Assembly (NCBI GenBank): GCA_963575745.1
Contig: CAUYUJ010015015.1
Location: 20,001-84,000 of the forward strand
Source of the DNA: Prorocentrum cordatum
Taxonomy: Eukaryota > Sar > Dinophyceae > Prorocentrales > Prorocentraceae
Reading direction: 5' to 3'
DNA: 64,000 nt
Positions 43,010 to 55,700 of the stretch are shown piece after piece. The translations under genes were made by a program, and so were the position numbers. The notes beneath the pieces are model-generated. The model had not been told where the DNA came from. It searched no databases and saw nothing but the letters and a program-made list of their open reading frames with translations. The first letter of the stretch is position 1, and every line of letters begins with the position of its first letter.

Positions 43010-43290
43010 CCTTATTGCACACGGTTGCTGTGGTGCACACAGGCGCCGTGGTGTACACAGGCGCAGTAGTGCACGCAGGCATTGTGGTGTACACTGGTGC
43101 TGTGTTGCACACGGCTGATGTGGTGTACGCAGGCGCTGTGGTGTACACAACGGCTGTGGTGCCAGCACGCACTGTGGCACACACTGGCGCTGTGTTGCAC
43201 GCGGCTGCTGTGGTGCACATAGGCGGTATGGTGTACACAGGCGCTGTGGTGCACGCAGGCACTGTGGTGTACACAAGCGTTGTGGTGCAG
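43010..43290 (-). repeat. Family B minisatellite, reverse
   Basis: GTGGTGTACACAGGCGCTGTG units: the reverse complement of 42,205-42,540. Confidence 0.85.
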
Positions 43291-43447
43291 ATCGCCACCG
43301 ACATGCCGCTGCTACCGTCCTCGGTCATTCCTAGGCATTCCCAGACGCCGCCGGCGCGAAACGTGACGTCATCGGCCACCTCCACCCCCCCAGATGATTG
43401 CCGTCATCGGCCCGGAATTAAAAAAAACAGGCTCCAGCTGCGTCCGC

Positions 43448-43502
43448 GCGCACGACGACGATGAGCGACGAGCGACGAGCGACGAGCGACAAGCGACAAC
43501 GA

Positions 43503-43548
<46 letters not shown>

Positions 43549-43550
43549 TG
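43448..43550 (+). repeat. GAGCGAC / (GAC)n array
   Basis: GCGCGCACGACGACGATGAG then GCGACGAGCGACGAG then GAC. The same opening motif as 42,092. Confidence 0.9.
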
Positions 43551-43599
43551 CGGACCAGACTCCTATGCGGACACTTATGCGGATCACGATGCGCACGGC

Positions 43600-44110
43600 G
43601 GCAGTGCCCGAAACGACCTGGGGGAGGGAGCGTTACGTCATAGGGGGGGGGGCGGGGGCCATGACGCCCGTCATGCCCCAAGCAATAATGAAACGCGCCA
43701 TGAAGCCCCAAAAGAGCTCCAAGAAACTCCCAAAAGGCGCACAAGAGGCCCTCAGGAGCAAAACACACACACACACCAACCGCCAGCTCCCCAAGAAGAG
43801 GTCGGCGGTGTGGCGAAAGCCCAAGAATCTCTCGAGATTCCCTCAGGAAGCCCTCAGGATTCTTTCCGGAATCCCTGATGACACCCCAAAAATCCATTTG
43901 GAATCCTTTGTAGGCATCCTCAGCCCCCCCCCCCTCGCGGAGGCCGCGGAGGCGGAGCCGCGCGCTCCCGCCTCGCCAGGACCCCCCCCCCCCGCCGCTC
44001 TCCGCTGCAGAGGGGGGGGGATCCATACTCTCCCGTGGATCGAGGCTCGAGGACCGCCCTCTCCCTTTTGCCCCCATCCCTCAGCCCTCCCTCCCTCCTT
44101 TTGCCAGCTT
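43600..44110. other. Inverted TACGTCATA block and unique sequence
   Basis: 43,628-43,685 (GCGTTACGTCATAGGGGG, CCATGACGCCCGTCAT) mirrors 42,008-42,055. Then come a short reverse family A patch (43,700-43,760), GGAATCC-like units (43,825-43,920) and C-rich DNA. No gene seen. Confidence 0.6.
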
Positions 44111-44111
44111 G

Positions 44112-44225
44112 CAACATATCCCTATCCCTGTGCTTGGCATCACCTTACCTCGGAACCGATCTTAAGAATTCCCGCAGTTTCCGAGGGCGCATCCCTGAGA
44201 TTGTCACCGCCTGTGGCTTGCCGAC
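44112..44225 (+). mobile_element. ATCCCTATCCCT element, copy 1
   Basis: CATATCCCTATCCCTGTGC, CGATCTTAAGAATTCCCGCA, GTTTCCGAGGGCGCATCCCT align with the reverse complement of 53,857-53,990. This copy lacks the second inverted end. Confidence 0.65.
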
Positions 44226-44764
44226 CTGAAGGAAAGGGAGGAGTCCGAGGCTGGTGATCCCTCACCCCACCTCGCCTCGAGGACCGCCCTCCCCCCCCCC
44301 GGCTCGTCTCACCTCGTCTCGCCTCGCCTCGGGGTCGACTCTCTCTCTCTCTCTCGAGCATCGCGGATCGCCCTCGGGGGCGACGACGGGGGCGAACAGC
44401 ACAGGGGAGAGCGACACGCGTACCCGGCCTGGTCCGTGCCTTCGGCCCGGCTTCGGCCCAGCTCCCTGGCGAAGACGTGTACTGCCCGCCCCTGCGCTGC
44501 TCGCCCCGATCGTCGCCTCCGACGCCTCGCCGTCGCAGCCACGACGAGGGGGCCGCTGCGCAGCGACGGGGGCCGCCGGCGGCCGTCGTCCAGACTCCGC
44601 CCGCGCCGCTGCGTGGCGGCAGGCGGCTGGCGGCGCCCGTCTGCCCTCGGTCTATATACAGCCGCTGGGCGCCCATGGCAGCCTGGGCCCGCCCGCCTCG
44701 GCGGAAAGCCTGCGCGGCGAGACCCACGAGGCGAGCGGGAAGACGACTGAGGTTGCGGCCCAGG

Positions 44765-44765
<1 letters not shown>
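44226..44765. other. GC-rich unique sequence, no recognised gene
   Basis: Arg/Ala/Pro-rich frames on both strands run into the adjacent repeats. Nothing supports coding. Confidence 0.4.
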
Positions 44766-45975
<1,210 letters not shown>

Positions 45976-46029
45976 CTATACTGTTTTGGGCAAACGCTGG
46001 CTAACACTATTCTGGAAAGAGGAATTAAC

Positions 46030-47115
46030 CATCATCATCATCAGCATCAGCATCACCATCACAATGAACATCATCATCACCATCATGATCAGCATCAGCA
46101 TCATCATCATCATCATCATCATCACCATCACCATCATCGTCATCATCATCATCATCAGCATCATCATCATCATCAGAATCATCATCAAAGTAAGCATCAT
46201 CACAGTCAGCATCATCAGCATCGTCATCATCATCATCATCAGCATCGTCAGCATCAGCAGCATCATCAACATCAGCATCATCAACATCATCATCAGCATC
46301 ATGATCATCAGCAGCATCATCATGATCATCAGCATTATCATCATCAGCATCAGCATCAGTATTATCAGCAGAAGCATCAGCAGCAGCATCATCATCATCC
46401 TTATCATCATCGTCATCATAGATATCATCATCAGCAGCATCATCATCATCGTCGTCATCATCATCACCATCACAAGTGTCAGACCCATGTGTATGTATAC
46501 CGTTCACCATCATCACCTCGCCATCACCGTCAGCATCATCATCATAATCAGAGGCATAATCAGCAGCAACATCATCATCATCATCATCGTCATCGTCCTA
46601 AGCATAAGCATCATCATCAGCATCATCAACAGCATCAGCATCAGCATCAGTATCAGTATAAGTGTTATCGCTGTCGTTGTCGACAACTGCAGCAGCATCC
46701 TCATCAGCAGCATCGTATCCATCGTCGTCAACATAATCATTATCAGCATCGTCAGGAGCATCATCAGCATCATCATTACCGTCAGCATCGTCACCATCAG
46801 CATCATCAGCAGCATCGTCTGCATCGTCATCATCGTAAGCAGCAATATCGCCAATATCAACACCATCAGCCGCAACGGCAGCCTACTCAGCATCACCGTC
46901 AACATCATCATCATCTCAATCTAACCAGCACGCTCATATTCAACTTCGGCATCATCTACAGCATCGTCATCATCATCATCATCATCATCGTCGTCGTCGT
47001 CGGCATCCTCATGATCATTATTATGAGCAGCGTCAGTAGCATCATCATCCTCGTCAGCAGCAGCATCAGCATCGTCATTGCAATCATCACGATCACCAAC
47101 ATCATGACTATCATC
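46030..47115 (+). repeat. (CAT)n microsatellite
   Basis: Continuation after a ~55-bp non-repeat spacer (45,978-46,028). More decayed toward the right, with CGTCGTCGTCG at ~46,988. Confidence 0.95.
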
Positions 47116-47169
47116 AGTGCCGTCGACATGCTGCCTACCGCGTCACCCGGGACGACGCCTCAGACCTAA

Positions 47170-48030
47170 GGTGTCACACGGGGGCGCTGGACAGCGGCCC
47201 TCGAGAGATACTTCGTCCGCGTGTTGGGCATCCCTGCCGGACCGCAGCACCTGCACTGCGGGCGCGGCGCCCCGCGAAAGCCACACACCGTCCGCGCGCG
47301 CGCGCCGCAGGCGGCGGCGCCGATGGCGGACCGCGCTGCCGCGCGGTGGTCCACCGCCGAGGCGCCGGGTGACGCGCTGCAGCGGCAGGGGCACCGGGCA
47401 GCATTGGAGCAGCCCGTCGCCGCGGCCTCCGCTGTGGCGAGCCGGCTCCGCGCGCACGCTGACGCGCTGCCCCGAGGCAGCCCTCTTCCCTGGATGCAGG
47501 CTCGTTCCTGGGATGGCAGGCGGGCCACTCCGCCAAGCTCCAGTGGCCAGCAGACCGCGACCGCAGCTGGCACGCTGCGATCGGGCAGTTGGCCGCCAGA
47601 GTGGAGCGCGCAGAGGCGCGCCCGCGCGGCTCCAGTAGTTCGTTAGGCATGGCTCTGCCAGGCAGCGGCGAATCGGCCGAACAGAGGGATCCGCTGGTCC
47701 CAGCCGCGGCCACTGGCCGCCCAGGACTGCGGCCGGGCCGCCGATCTCCCGGGGATGACGGCTGGGCAGAGGGATGGCGAGGCGCAGCAGCTGCGCCGCG
47801 GCTGGAGTGGCTGCTCCAGCAGTGCCGCGTGGCAGCCGCAGGACAGGAGTGGCCGCCTCTGGACGTCGACACTGTCGGGACCACGCTGGCAGGTCTCAGG
47901 GCCCGCACATGGCGCGGGTCCGACAACCTCGGGCCAACGGATCTGCGGGCAGCCAACAGGGGCGCTGCAGGAGAGCCGCCTGGAGCTCCTGGCCGAGTGC
48001 GAGTCGCGCTGGGCACGGCCGTGACAGCTC
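47170..48030 (+). pseudogene. 5' fragment of a dinoflagellate RT-type retroelement
   Basis: From about 47,480 the sequence reads, with frame changes, AKLQWPADRDRSWHAAIGQ, LAARVERAEARPRGSSSSL, WLLQQCRVAAAGQEWPPLD, then RTWRGSDNLGPTDLRA and, one frame over, LLAECESRWARP. This is the pattern 'D.LGP.DLR ... L..LL..CE....WP' found just upstream of the RT core in dinoflagellate non-LTR-like elements. The RT core itself is absent: similarity ends at ~48,025, ~100 bp before a dispersed repeat. At least one frameshift near 47,955. 47,170-47,470 is GC-rich and uncertain. Confidence 0.5.
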
Positions 48031-48122
48031 AAAGTCGGTCCCCCCGCCCCTCCCGTGGACCAAACATACCAGCTTTCCCAGCCGCGTCCAGCCGTGGCGA
48101 CGATGACCCCCCCGAAAGCCAG

Positions 48123-48300
48123 CTACTGTTGTCTCAACTGGCCCTCCTCTGGGGAAACCAAGAGGTACTGATACCGTTACTCCCCGGACCTCTCCCAGGA
48201 TGCGTCCTGCCCAGAATGCCGAGGCGAATCCAGCGGTGGCGACAGGGGCCTCCCGGGAAGCCCCAAAGGGCGAAAACGAGGGAGAGGCAGCGGTATAGGT
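48123..48300 (+). repeat. Dispersed CCCAGAATGCCGAGG repeat, copy 2
   Basis: GTCCTGCCCAGAATGCCGAG and CCAGCGGTGGCGACAGGG match 21,180-21,330. Confidence 0.65.
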
Positions 48301-48494
48301 AACCGCGATAAGTCTTTAGAAACCCCCGCCCCCCCAAATAACGCTGATCACTGGGTATCCACCAATAAGGGATGATTTTCCCGTGGCACGAGGAGGGGCA
48401 GGAGGAGGTTTAAGACCAATCCAAATTAGATCCACCGCCGAGCGACAAATGGGGATCAAAACTAAAGACCATCTGAAGGTACCTTGTCCTCCTC

Positions 48495-48665
48495 TGACCC
48501 AGGAAAAGGAAAAACTGCATAAACACCGCGCAGATTTCTTGGATCCGCGCCAAGCCCGCGCGCCAGGGACGGCGCCGGAGGCGCCGCCAGGGGGGGCAAG
48601 GCGCCGACAAACGAAATCCGCGCGGAGCGCCAAAAGTTTATGTTTATGCTGTCAATGTTCTTCGA
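48495..48665. mobile_element. Foldback element, GGATTTCTTGGATCC family, copy B
   Basis: The left arm CGCGCAGATTTCTTGGATCC and the right arm GAAATCCGCGCGGAGCGCCA, AAAGTTTATGTTTATGC pair imperfectly. The loop is GGCGCC-rich. Confidence 0.7.
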
Positions 48666-48734
48666 TGGTACTCCCTTGATCAGCAGCACCTGGTGATATC
48701 AGAAGGCCAGAGGAAGAGGAGGAGGGAGAGGATG

Positions 48735-48915
48735 CTGGTGATGATTATGATTACAACGATGATGATGATGATGATGATGATGAGGAGGAGGAGGAGGAGG
48801 AGGGGAGGAGGAGGAGGAGGAGGAGGACCAGGAGGAGGAGGAGGAGGAGGAGGAGGAGGAGGGAGGAGGAGGAGGAGGAGGAGGAGGAGGAGGAGGAGGA
48901 GGAGGAGGAGGATTT
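48735..48915 (+). repeat. Compound microsatellite, (ATG)n then (AGG)n
   Basis: GATGATGATGATGAT leads into AGGAGG. As the reverse complement this is CCT then CAT, the same order as the other compound arrays. Confidence 0.95.
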
Positions 48916-48922
48916 GTTCTGC

Positions 48923-50038
48923 TGAGTTCCACGCTCTGTCCGCCACGTTTAGCCAGGCCCCCTACGGCGGGGGAGACAGAGCCTGCAGGCGGAAAAAGGC
49001 CCGCCACGGCACGCACCAGGGCCAAAAAAGCGGCGTGGTCAGCCGAATGGCCCTCAGGAGGGCTGACAGCCGCAGCAGGGCATACGGTCGGGGAGGGCAA
49101 GTTCCCCTCCGTGCCCTGACGCGCAAACTATGCAAAAAAGGGTGGCGGCCCCTGAACAGCAGTCACCGCAGGGGAGACATCACCCCACGGGCGTGCGAAG
49201 AGGGACGAGGACAGCACTGGGCAGTGAAAAAGGCGGCCAGCGGCGCCTGCACGACGAAACTCCGAAGCCCGAGTTCCAGGGCTGGCTGCGTAACCAGCAC
49301 CACCGAGCAGGACGCCGCAAAAACCCAAGATCGAACCTGCCTCGCGAGCCCATCTCACACCTAGGGCCATAGGATGATAATCCAGCACCTCAGAGGGCGA
49401 ACGAACGGGGAGGACGATTGTCTCCCTCGTGCCCTGACGCGCTCTCTTAACACTGGGGGCGACCCCCTGAGCAGCAGTCACCGCCAGGGAGATATCACCC
49501 CGCGGCCGTGCAGCAAGGGGGCGCGAGCAGCACGAGGCAGCGAAAAGGACGGCCAGCGACGCCTGCGCGACGGAACTCCAAGGCCCGAGTTCCACGGCTG
49601 GCACCGTAAACAGCACCGCCGAGCAGGACGCAGCAAAACCCCAGATCGAACCTGCCACGCGAGCCCAATTCACGCCAAGACAAAGCTAAAACGGTACAAC
49701 GCAACGCAGGGCGAACGGTCAGGGAGGACAGAATTGCCTCACCCGTGCCCTGGCGCGCAGTCTGACAGGAGAAACGACCCCTTAGCAGCGGTCACCGCGA
49801 GGGAGACATCACCCCACGGCCGTGCAACAGGGGGGGACGGGCGCAGCACTAGGCAGCGAAATGGACGGCTAGCGACGCCTGCTCGACGGAACTCCAAGGC
49901 CCGAGTTTCAGGGCTGGCAGCGCAACCAGCACCGTCAAACAGGACGACACAAACCCCCAGATCGAACCCGCCAGGTGAGCCCACACGCTTCGAGCTCCAC
50001 GCTCTGTCCGCCGCGTTTAGCCAAGCCCCCTAAAGCGG
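48923..50038 (+). repeat. ~316-bp tandem repeat, three copies, with flanking 48-bp direct repeats
   Basis: GTGCCCTGACGCGC recurs at 49,111, 49,429 and 49,744. Each unit carries GAGCAGCAGTCACCGC-type and GGGAGACATCACCCC-type motifs and a CCCGAGTTCCAGGGCTGG-like motif. The block is bounded by near-identical 48-bp sequences (CCACGCTCTGTCCGCC, GTTTAGCCARGCCCCCTA) at 48,923-48,970 and 49,991-50,038. Minus frames (RPWGDVSPAVTA) run through units, but stops fall at differing places. It could be a composite mobile unit with short terminal direct repeats. Confidence 0.8.
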
Positions 50039-50039
50039 G

Positions 50040-50290
50040 CAGAAAGACGGGCCAGCCTGGGCGGCAGCGAGCAGGCGCTGGGCCAGCGCGGCCCGGCGCC
50101 ACTCACGAGCATCCTCCACCTTCGAGGGCGCGGGGGGGGGCTCGACTGAGGGAGCGGGGGCCGCCTCCACCTCCACGCCCTGCCGCTCGACTTGGGCGCC
50201 GTCCGAGGAGCCGAAAAGGCTCGTGAGATTGCCTGCGCGGACCCTCACCTCGCGCTTGCTGCACTGTGGGCGGAGGCCTCTGCTGCAAAA
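50040..50290. other. GC-rich sequence, no recognised gene
   Basis: Short frames only. Confidence 0.4.
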
Positions 50291-50490
50291 AGTGCTCCGG
50301 AGGCGGGTTCTGGGCGAAAAATTAGAAATAGTCTAACCGAACCAAAAATAATCAAGCAGTGGAAAATTGTTTGTTTTTGTTCCCCCCTCTCTTTTTTTCA
50401 AAAAGATGAAGAAAAAACGTCCCCAGACTATGTTTAAACTATTCTTGGAGATTCCTCCTGTAGGGGAACGTGCCCGACTTAACCCGTCCA
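50290..50490 (+). repeat. MITE-like block ending CTCCTGTAGGGGAACGTGCC
   Basis: The right end matches 33,685-33,715 and, reversed, 21,055-21,090. The interior is A+T-rich (GAAAAATTAGAAATAGTCT, AAAAATAATCAAGCAGTGG). Confidence 0.5.
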
Positions 50491-50499
50491 CCCCCACTC

Positions 50500-51065
50500 A
50501 CATCCAGACTACACACCTCTCCATCCCGCTCTCGCCCCTTCTGTTCTGCTCCGGTACTTGTTCGCTTTTCTCCATGGCGCCGCGAGTCCAAAGTGCGCAG
50601 GTATCTGAGCTCGGGCGCCGAAGAAACTCCGCCCGTCGCGGGAGGGTAGGCCAAGCCCACCAACCTTCGCACCCCTGCCCCCCACCCGCCCGTCCTCCTC
50701 ACCTCTCCCCCCACCCCTTCCTTTCCGCATCCCCCCCTCTCATCCTTGTCCCCTCCCACTTCTCCACTCCTCCCGCGTTGATCTCATTCCCTGCTCCTAC
50801 CCCCTCTTCCTACTCCTCAACCGTACTCGCTCCTATTCCTACTCGAAGATGGCCCCGCGGTCGCTCAGGCCCAGTCCTGGCGTCACTGCCTGGATCTCCC
50901 CTTCTGCATCCAATCTCGCCCCATTCACCGCATCCTCCGTCCCTTCCCCCCACTCACCCATCCAGTCCCGCTCCTCCTCTTCCTAATCCACCTTCCTCCT
51001 GCGTACTCCTCCCTCCAACATTATCCTACTCAACCGCGCCTAATCATCTTACCTTCCTCCGCGTC
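50500..51065 (+). other. Pyrimidine-rich unique sequence
   Basis: CCT/CCC-rich on +, giving a 258-codon Pro/Ser-rich frame with no domain. CTCGAAGATGGCCCCGCGG with the following ~100 bp is similar to 53,045-53,150. Confidence 0.45.
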
Positions 51066-51119
51066 ATCCTCCTCCTCCTCCTTCTCCTCCTCCTCCTCCT
51101 CCTGCTCCATTCCTCTAGA

Positions 51120-51560
51120 TTACTTATCCCTGTTGCAAACTGAGGCCAGTCGGCAGGCGTTTCGCCTGAGACTTCCATACTCTTCATGATCGCGGAGCTG
51201 ACACATTTTCACAAATGCAGGGCGGGCCCCTTCCAAAATGCGGCTCTTGCCTGGGCGAGAGAACATTCGTCTACGGATTGAGGGCGGCTCCTTTTCAAAA
51301 TGTAGTTTTCGCCTTAGCGCCGCGCACATGTGTCTTTAACACTTGCAACAGTTTCACGGAGTTCCATGGTTGACGCACCTTTGGAACGAATCAGGACTGT
51401 CAGGAACAAGTTGTATGGGACTATGAAAGCAGAGCTTGGAGGAAAGATGTCTTTCAACATCGTTGACGAGTCTTGGGGTTGCACTGGCCCTCCTTCCCTC
51501 CCACACGTACTCCGCCTCTCCTCCGTTCCTAACGCGCATGCACCCTGTTTCTTGCTCTGG
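51120..51560. other. Unique sequence, no recognised gene
   Basis: Duplicated short motif TTTTCAAAATG/CTTCCAAAATG near 51,230-51,302. GTTTCGCCTGAGACTT at 51,158 recurs at 57,198. Nothing coding recognised. Confidence 0.4.
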
Positions 51561-51564
51561 TCCT

Positions 51565-51625
51565 CATCCCGCCCATCATCATCTGCATCTTCAGCATCAG
51601 CATCCACTTCATCATCATCAACCAC

Positions 51626-51658
<33 letters not shown>

Positions 51659-52978
51659 TGCCAGCATCATCATCGTCATCGTCAACATCATCAGCATAAT
51701 AATCATGAGCATAATCAGCATCGTCGTCATCATGATGGTCATCATCAGCTTGGCATCGTCATCAGCAACAGTATCATCATCGTCATCCTCAATATTCGCA
51801 CCATCATCATCATCATCATCATCATGGTCATCATCATCAACATCATCATCATCGTCATCATCATCGACGTCGTCGCCATCACAACCATCGTCGTCATCAA
51901 CGTTAACATCATCATTAACACAATCATCATCATCATCATCATCATCACCCGCATCCGCAAAATCATGAATCCTCAACATTCACAACCACCATCATCATCA
52001 TCAGCAACATCATCATCATCACCATCATCATCCTCACCAGCATCATCAGCATCATCATCATCATCATCATCGTCGGCAGCATTCTCATCATGATCGTCAC
52101 CATCCTCATCGTCATCGTCAGCATCGTAATCATCATCAGCATCACCACCATCGTCATCATCATGATCGTCGTCGTAAGCATCGGCATGAGCATCCACATC
52201 ACCACCATCGTCATCTTCAACGTCATACGCAGCTCCCTCAGCATCAGCATCCTCATCAGCATTAACATACTCACCACCAGTAGCATCGTAATCAGCATCA
52301 TCATACTCAGCGTCGTCGTTATTATCATCATCGCAATCAGCGTCATCATCAGCATCATCATCATCACCAGCATCGACATCAGCATCATCAGCATCATCAG
52401 CAGCAACATCATCATCCTCATCAACATCATCATTACCAACATCCGCATCAGCAACATCGTCACCGTCAGCATCGGCATCATCATCATCATCATCATCATC
52501 ATGATCACCAGCATCATCATCATCGTCGACATCATCACCATCATCGTCATAATCAGCATCATTATCATCTCCGTCAGCATCGTCATCATCATCAGCATCA
52601 TCCTCATCCTCATCATCGTCGTCATCATCATACTCTTCATCATCAACAACATCATGTGAATCGTCACCATCATCAACAACATCATCATCGTCATCATCAC
52701 CCGCAACATCAGCATCAGCATCATCCTCATCAGCATCGTAATCATCATCATCGTCATCAGCATCGTCGGCAACATGGTCATCATCTTCGTCATCAGTATC
52801 ACCATCAGCATCATGACCATCATCACTCATCACTACGAATCATCATCTCCACCATCATGATCATCAGCATCAGCAGCATCACCAACATCTCCATCACCAT
52901 CACCATCACCATCACCATCATCATCATCACCATCATCATCATGACCATCATTAGCATCATCAACATCATTATCATCAT
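51565..52978 (+). repeat. (CAT)n microsatellite, 1.4 kb
   Basis: The longest CAT array in the window, with CGT, CAG, AAC and CCT substitutions. Acidic (Asp) and Met-rich minus frames near 290 codons are artefacts. Confidence 0.95.
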
Positions 52979-53044
52979 CCCCCGTCCCGCGACGACTTCA
53001 TTCCCGCCCCCCTCTCCGCCTCTTACTCCTCGACGACCTTCACC

Positions 53045-53150
53045 TCTGACTAAACTCGAAGATGGTCCCGTGGCCGCTCGGGCCGCGTTGCCACTTACAT
53101 CCCCTCTCTTCTCTGCCAACTTGTCCAATCCGCCGCATCCTCCCTCTCAC
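53045..53150 (+). repeat. Dispersed CTCGAAGATGGTCCCGTGG repeat
   Basis: Similar to 50,838-50,945 (CTCGAAGATGG.CCCG.GG, CAATC.GCCGCATCCTCC). Confidence 0.5.
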
Positions 53151-53230
53151 CCCTCTGTCCTACTGCTAACAACTACGAGATCCTGTCCGAGCGGGCCCCG
53201 GCTTCTCCCGAATAGTTGATTATTTTCGTA

Positions 53231-53313
53231 AAAGGCTTCGCATGGTGATGCTCGATCAGGCGTTTCAACGAGGAAGGCTTCACGAGGTGATGCTCGATCT
53301 GGCGTTTCAATCC
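53231..53313 (+). repeat. 42-bp tandem duplication
   Basis: GGCTTCGCATGGTGATGCTC and GGCTTCACGAGGTGATGCTC, each followed by GATC.GGCGTTTCAA. Confidence 0.85.
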
Positions 53314-53459
53314 AAAGTTCCTGGTTTCAAAATGGTATTCCAGCTGCAGCGCTGGCTTCGTTTTACGGTCGACGCCTTGCTCCCGTCGTTCAAACTGGCT
53401 TGCTAGTCCCAACACTGGCCAAAATTCTGAATCCGCGTGCTCGGTCGTCATCGCCCCGC

Positions 53460-53850
53460 GCGTTTCCCTCCTCCGCCTTCCCTGGTCCTCCTGCCCCTCC
53501 CGCTCCTACTGCTCCTGCTCCTGGTGCTGCTGCTCCTCCTCGTCCTCCGCCTTCCTCATTCTCATCGGCCATTTCCTTCTCCTCCTCCTCCTTCTCCTCC
53601 TCCTCCTCCTCCTCCTCCTCCAATGTGCACTGGTCCTCTTTTCTACGACTGCGTATAACACTCCGGGGTCCTTTTGGGGGTTTCACATCCGCTGTGACAC
53701 CCGTCGGCAGACAGAGAATGATCATGGCGAAGGGCTCAGCAAGTGCAGCTGTGCGTATCGCCATTGTGTGTATCGCCTCTGGTGGATCTCCGTATGGTGC
53801 CACGAAGCGTGCAACGGGCGTGCCGAAATGGGACGGGGACTAACCAGTCC
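53460..53850 (+). other. CCT-rich tract and unique flank
   Basis: Pyrimidine-rich to 53,625 (CCT at 53,580-53,622), then ~220 bp of unique DNA. No gene recognised. Confidence 0.6.
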
Positions 53851-53856
53851 CGAACG

Positions 53857-53990
53857 TATCCCTATCCCTAAGATTGGCACGCCAAAAGGCGACGACAGCC
53901 TTAGGGATGCACCCTCAGAAACTGAGGGAATCCCTAAGATCGTCGTCGTGCTGAGGCGAGCCCAACATAGGGATAGGGATGTGCTCCAGG
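53857..53990. mobile_element. ATCCCTATCCCT element, copy 2 (complete)
   Basis: Inverted ends ATCCCTATCCCTAAG and ATAGGGATAGGGAT, ~130 bp. Interior GCATCCCTAAGGCTGTCG on the minus strand matches 44,112-44,225. Confidence 0.7.
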
Positions 53991-53999
53991 CTGGTAAGT

Positions 54000-55225
54000 G
54001 ACGCATGCGGGCGCAGTCATTGAGACCTTCGGTGGCGCTCCATATGGGTTCGTGAATCGCGCAAGGGGTGTGCCGACACGGAGCGGGGCCGCCATGCGAA
54101 CGTGCCACTGGGGCTTTCCGTGGAGCTTCCCACGGGGCCACAGAACGCGTGAGGGGTGTGCCGAAATGGGCGGGGGGGGGACGCATGCGAACGTCGCCAC
54201 TGGGGCCTTCGGTGGGGCGCCGTATGGGGTCACGCAACGCGAGAGGGATGTGCTGAAACGGGCGGGGGGAGGCGCATGTGGTGGTCACAGCCAACGGGAC
54301 CTTCGGGCGCATGTGATCATAGTTATTGGGGAATTCGGTGGAGCTCCCTATTGGGCTGCGGAACGCAAACTGGGTGGCGCGAGATGTGATCACAATCGCT
54401 GGGGCTTCTGGTGGAATTCGCTACGGGGCCACGGAACGCCGTACTGGGTCGCGCGGGGCGCATGTGGTCACAACCGCTGGGGCTTCCGGTGGAGCTTCCT
54501 ACGGGGACATGCAGCGCCGTACTGGGTGGCGCTGTAGACACAGCCACTGCGGCCTTCGGTGGAACTCCTTGCTGGGCTGCGAAACGCAATACTGGGTGGC
54601 GCAGGACGCATGTGGCCACAGCCACTAGGGCCTTTGGTGGAGCTCCCTATGGGGCCATGAAACGCAATACTGGGTTGCGCGGGCCGCATGTAGTCACAGC
54701 CAGGGGAACCTTCGGTAGAGCTCTCTATGGGGCCACGGAATGCCGTATTGCGTGGCGCCGTACGCATGTGGTCACTGCGACTGGGGCCTTCGGTGGAGCT
54801 CCCGATTGGGCTGCGAAAGGCAGCACTGGGTGGCGCGGGACACATGTGGTCACAACCACTGGGGATTCGGTGGAGCTTCATAGGGGGTACGGAACGCCGT
54901 ACTGGGTTTCGCGGGAGGCATGTGGTCACAACAACTGGGGTTGTCTTCGGTGGAGCCCCCTACGGGGCAACGAATTGCTGTACTGGGTGGCGCGGGACGC
55001 ATGTGGTCACAACCACTGGGCCATTTGGTGGAGCTTCATACAGGGCTATGAGGCACCGTACTGGATGGCGCGGGACGCATGTAGCCACAACCACTGGGGC
55101 CTTCGGTGGAGCTCCTTAATGGGCCGCGGAACGCAATACTGGGTGGCGCGGGAGGTCACAACCATTGGGGCCTTCGGTGGAACTCCCTGAAGCGCCACGA
55201 GACGCCATACTGGGTGCGCCGGAAT
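54000..55225 (+). repeat. 79-bp satellite, about 15 copies, forward
   Basis: GGGGCCTTCGGTGGAGCTCC recurs every ~75-85 bp (e.g. near 54,478, 54,545, 54,624, 54,698, 54,781, 54,860, 55,012, 55,093, 55,163) with ACGCCGTACTGGGTGGCGCG and GACGCATGTGGTCACAACCA between. Copies are 75-90% alike. The same family lies reversed at 61,620-62,210. Confidence 0.9.
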
Positions 55226-55389
55226 GGACATCCAGAGGACAGAGGCAAGGGTGGAAGGAGGGGCGACGAGGAGAAGGAAGAACGCGGGGCGTTGTCGCGC
55301 CGAAGCGGGGACCTATCACCACAAGATGGTTGGGAATAGCTGTGCGCTGGGAATGCATTGGTGTCGGATATGTCGTTAACAAATCCAGC

Positions 55390-55700
55390 TTGTCCTCCTC
55401 CCTCTATCCGCTCTCCCACCTCCTCCTTTCCCCTTGTCCACTCCCCCTTTTCATTCTTATTCATCCTCTTCCGCATCAACTTTCCTGATTCCTTCCATCT
55501 TCTGTTCGTATCTCTCCCACCACCACCACCACAGCCTCTCCTTCCTCGCCTCCTCCTCATCATCATCCGTCTCCTCCTCTTCCTCTTCCTCCTCCTCCTT
55601 CTCCTTCTCCTGCTCCTCCTCCTCCTCCTCCTCACCCTTCTCTTTCCTCCTTCTCCTCTTCTCCCCCCAAACCTCAAATCCCCCTTCCTTTTCTCTCATC
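55390..55700 (+). repeat. CCT-rich pyrimidine tract
   Basis: CTCCTCCTCC and CACCACCACC with decay. Confidence 0.8.
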
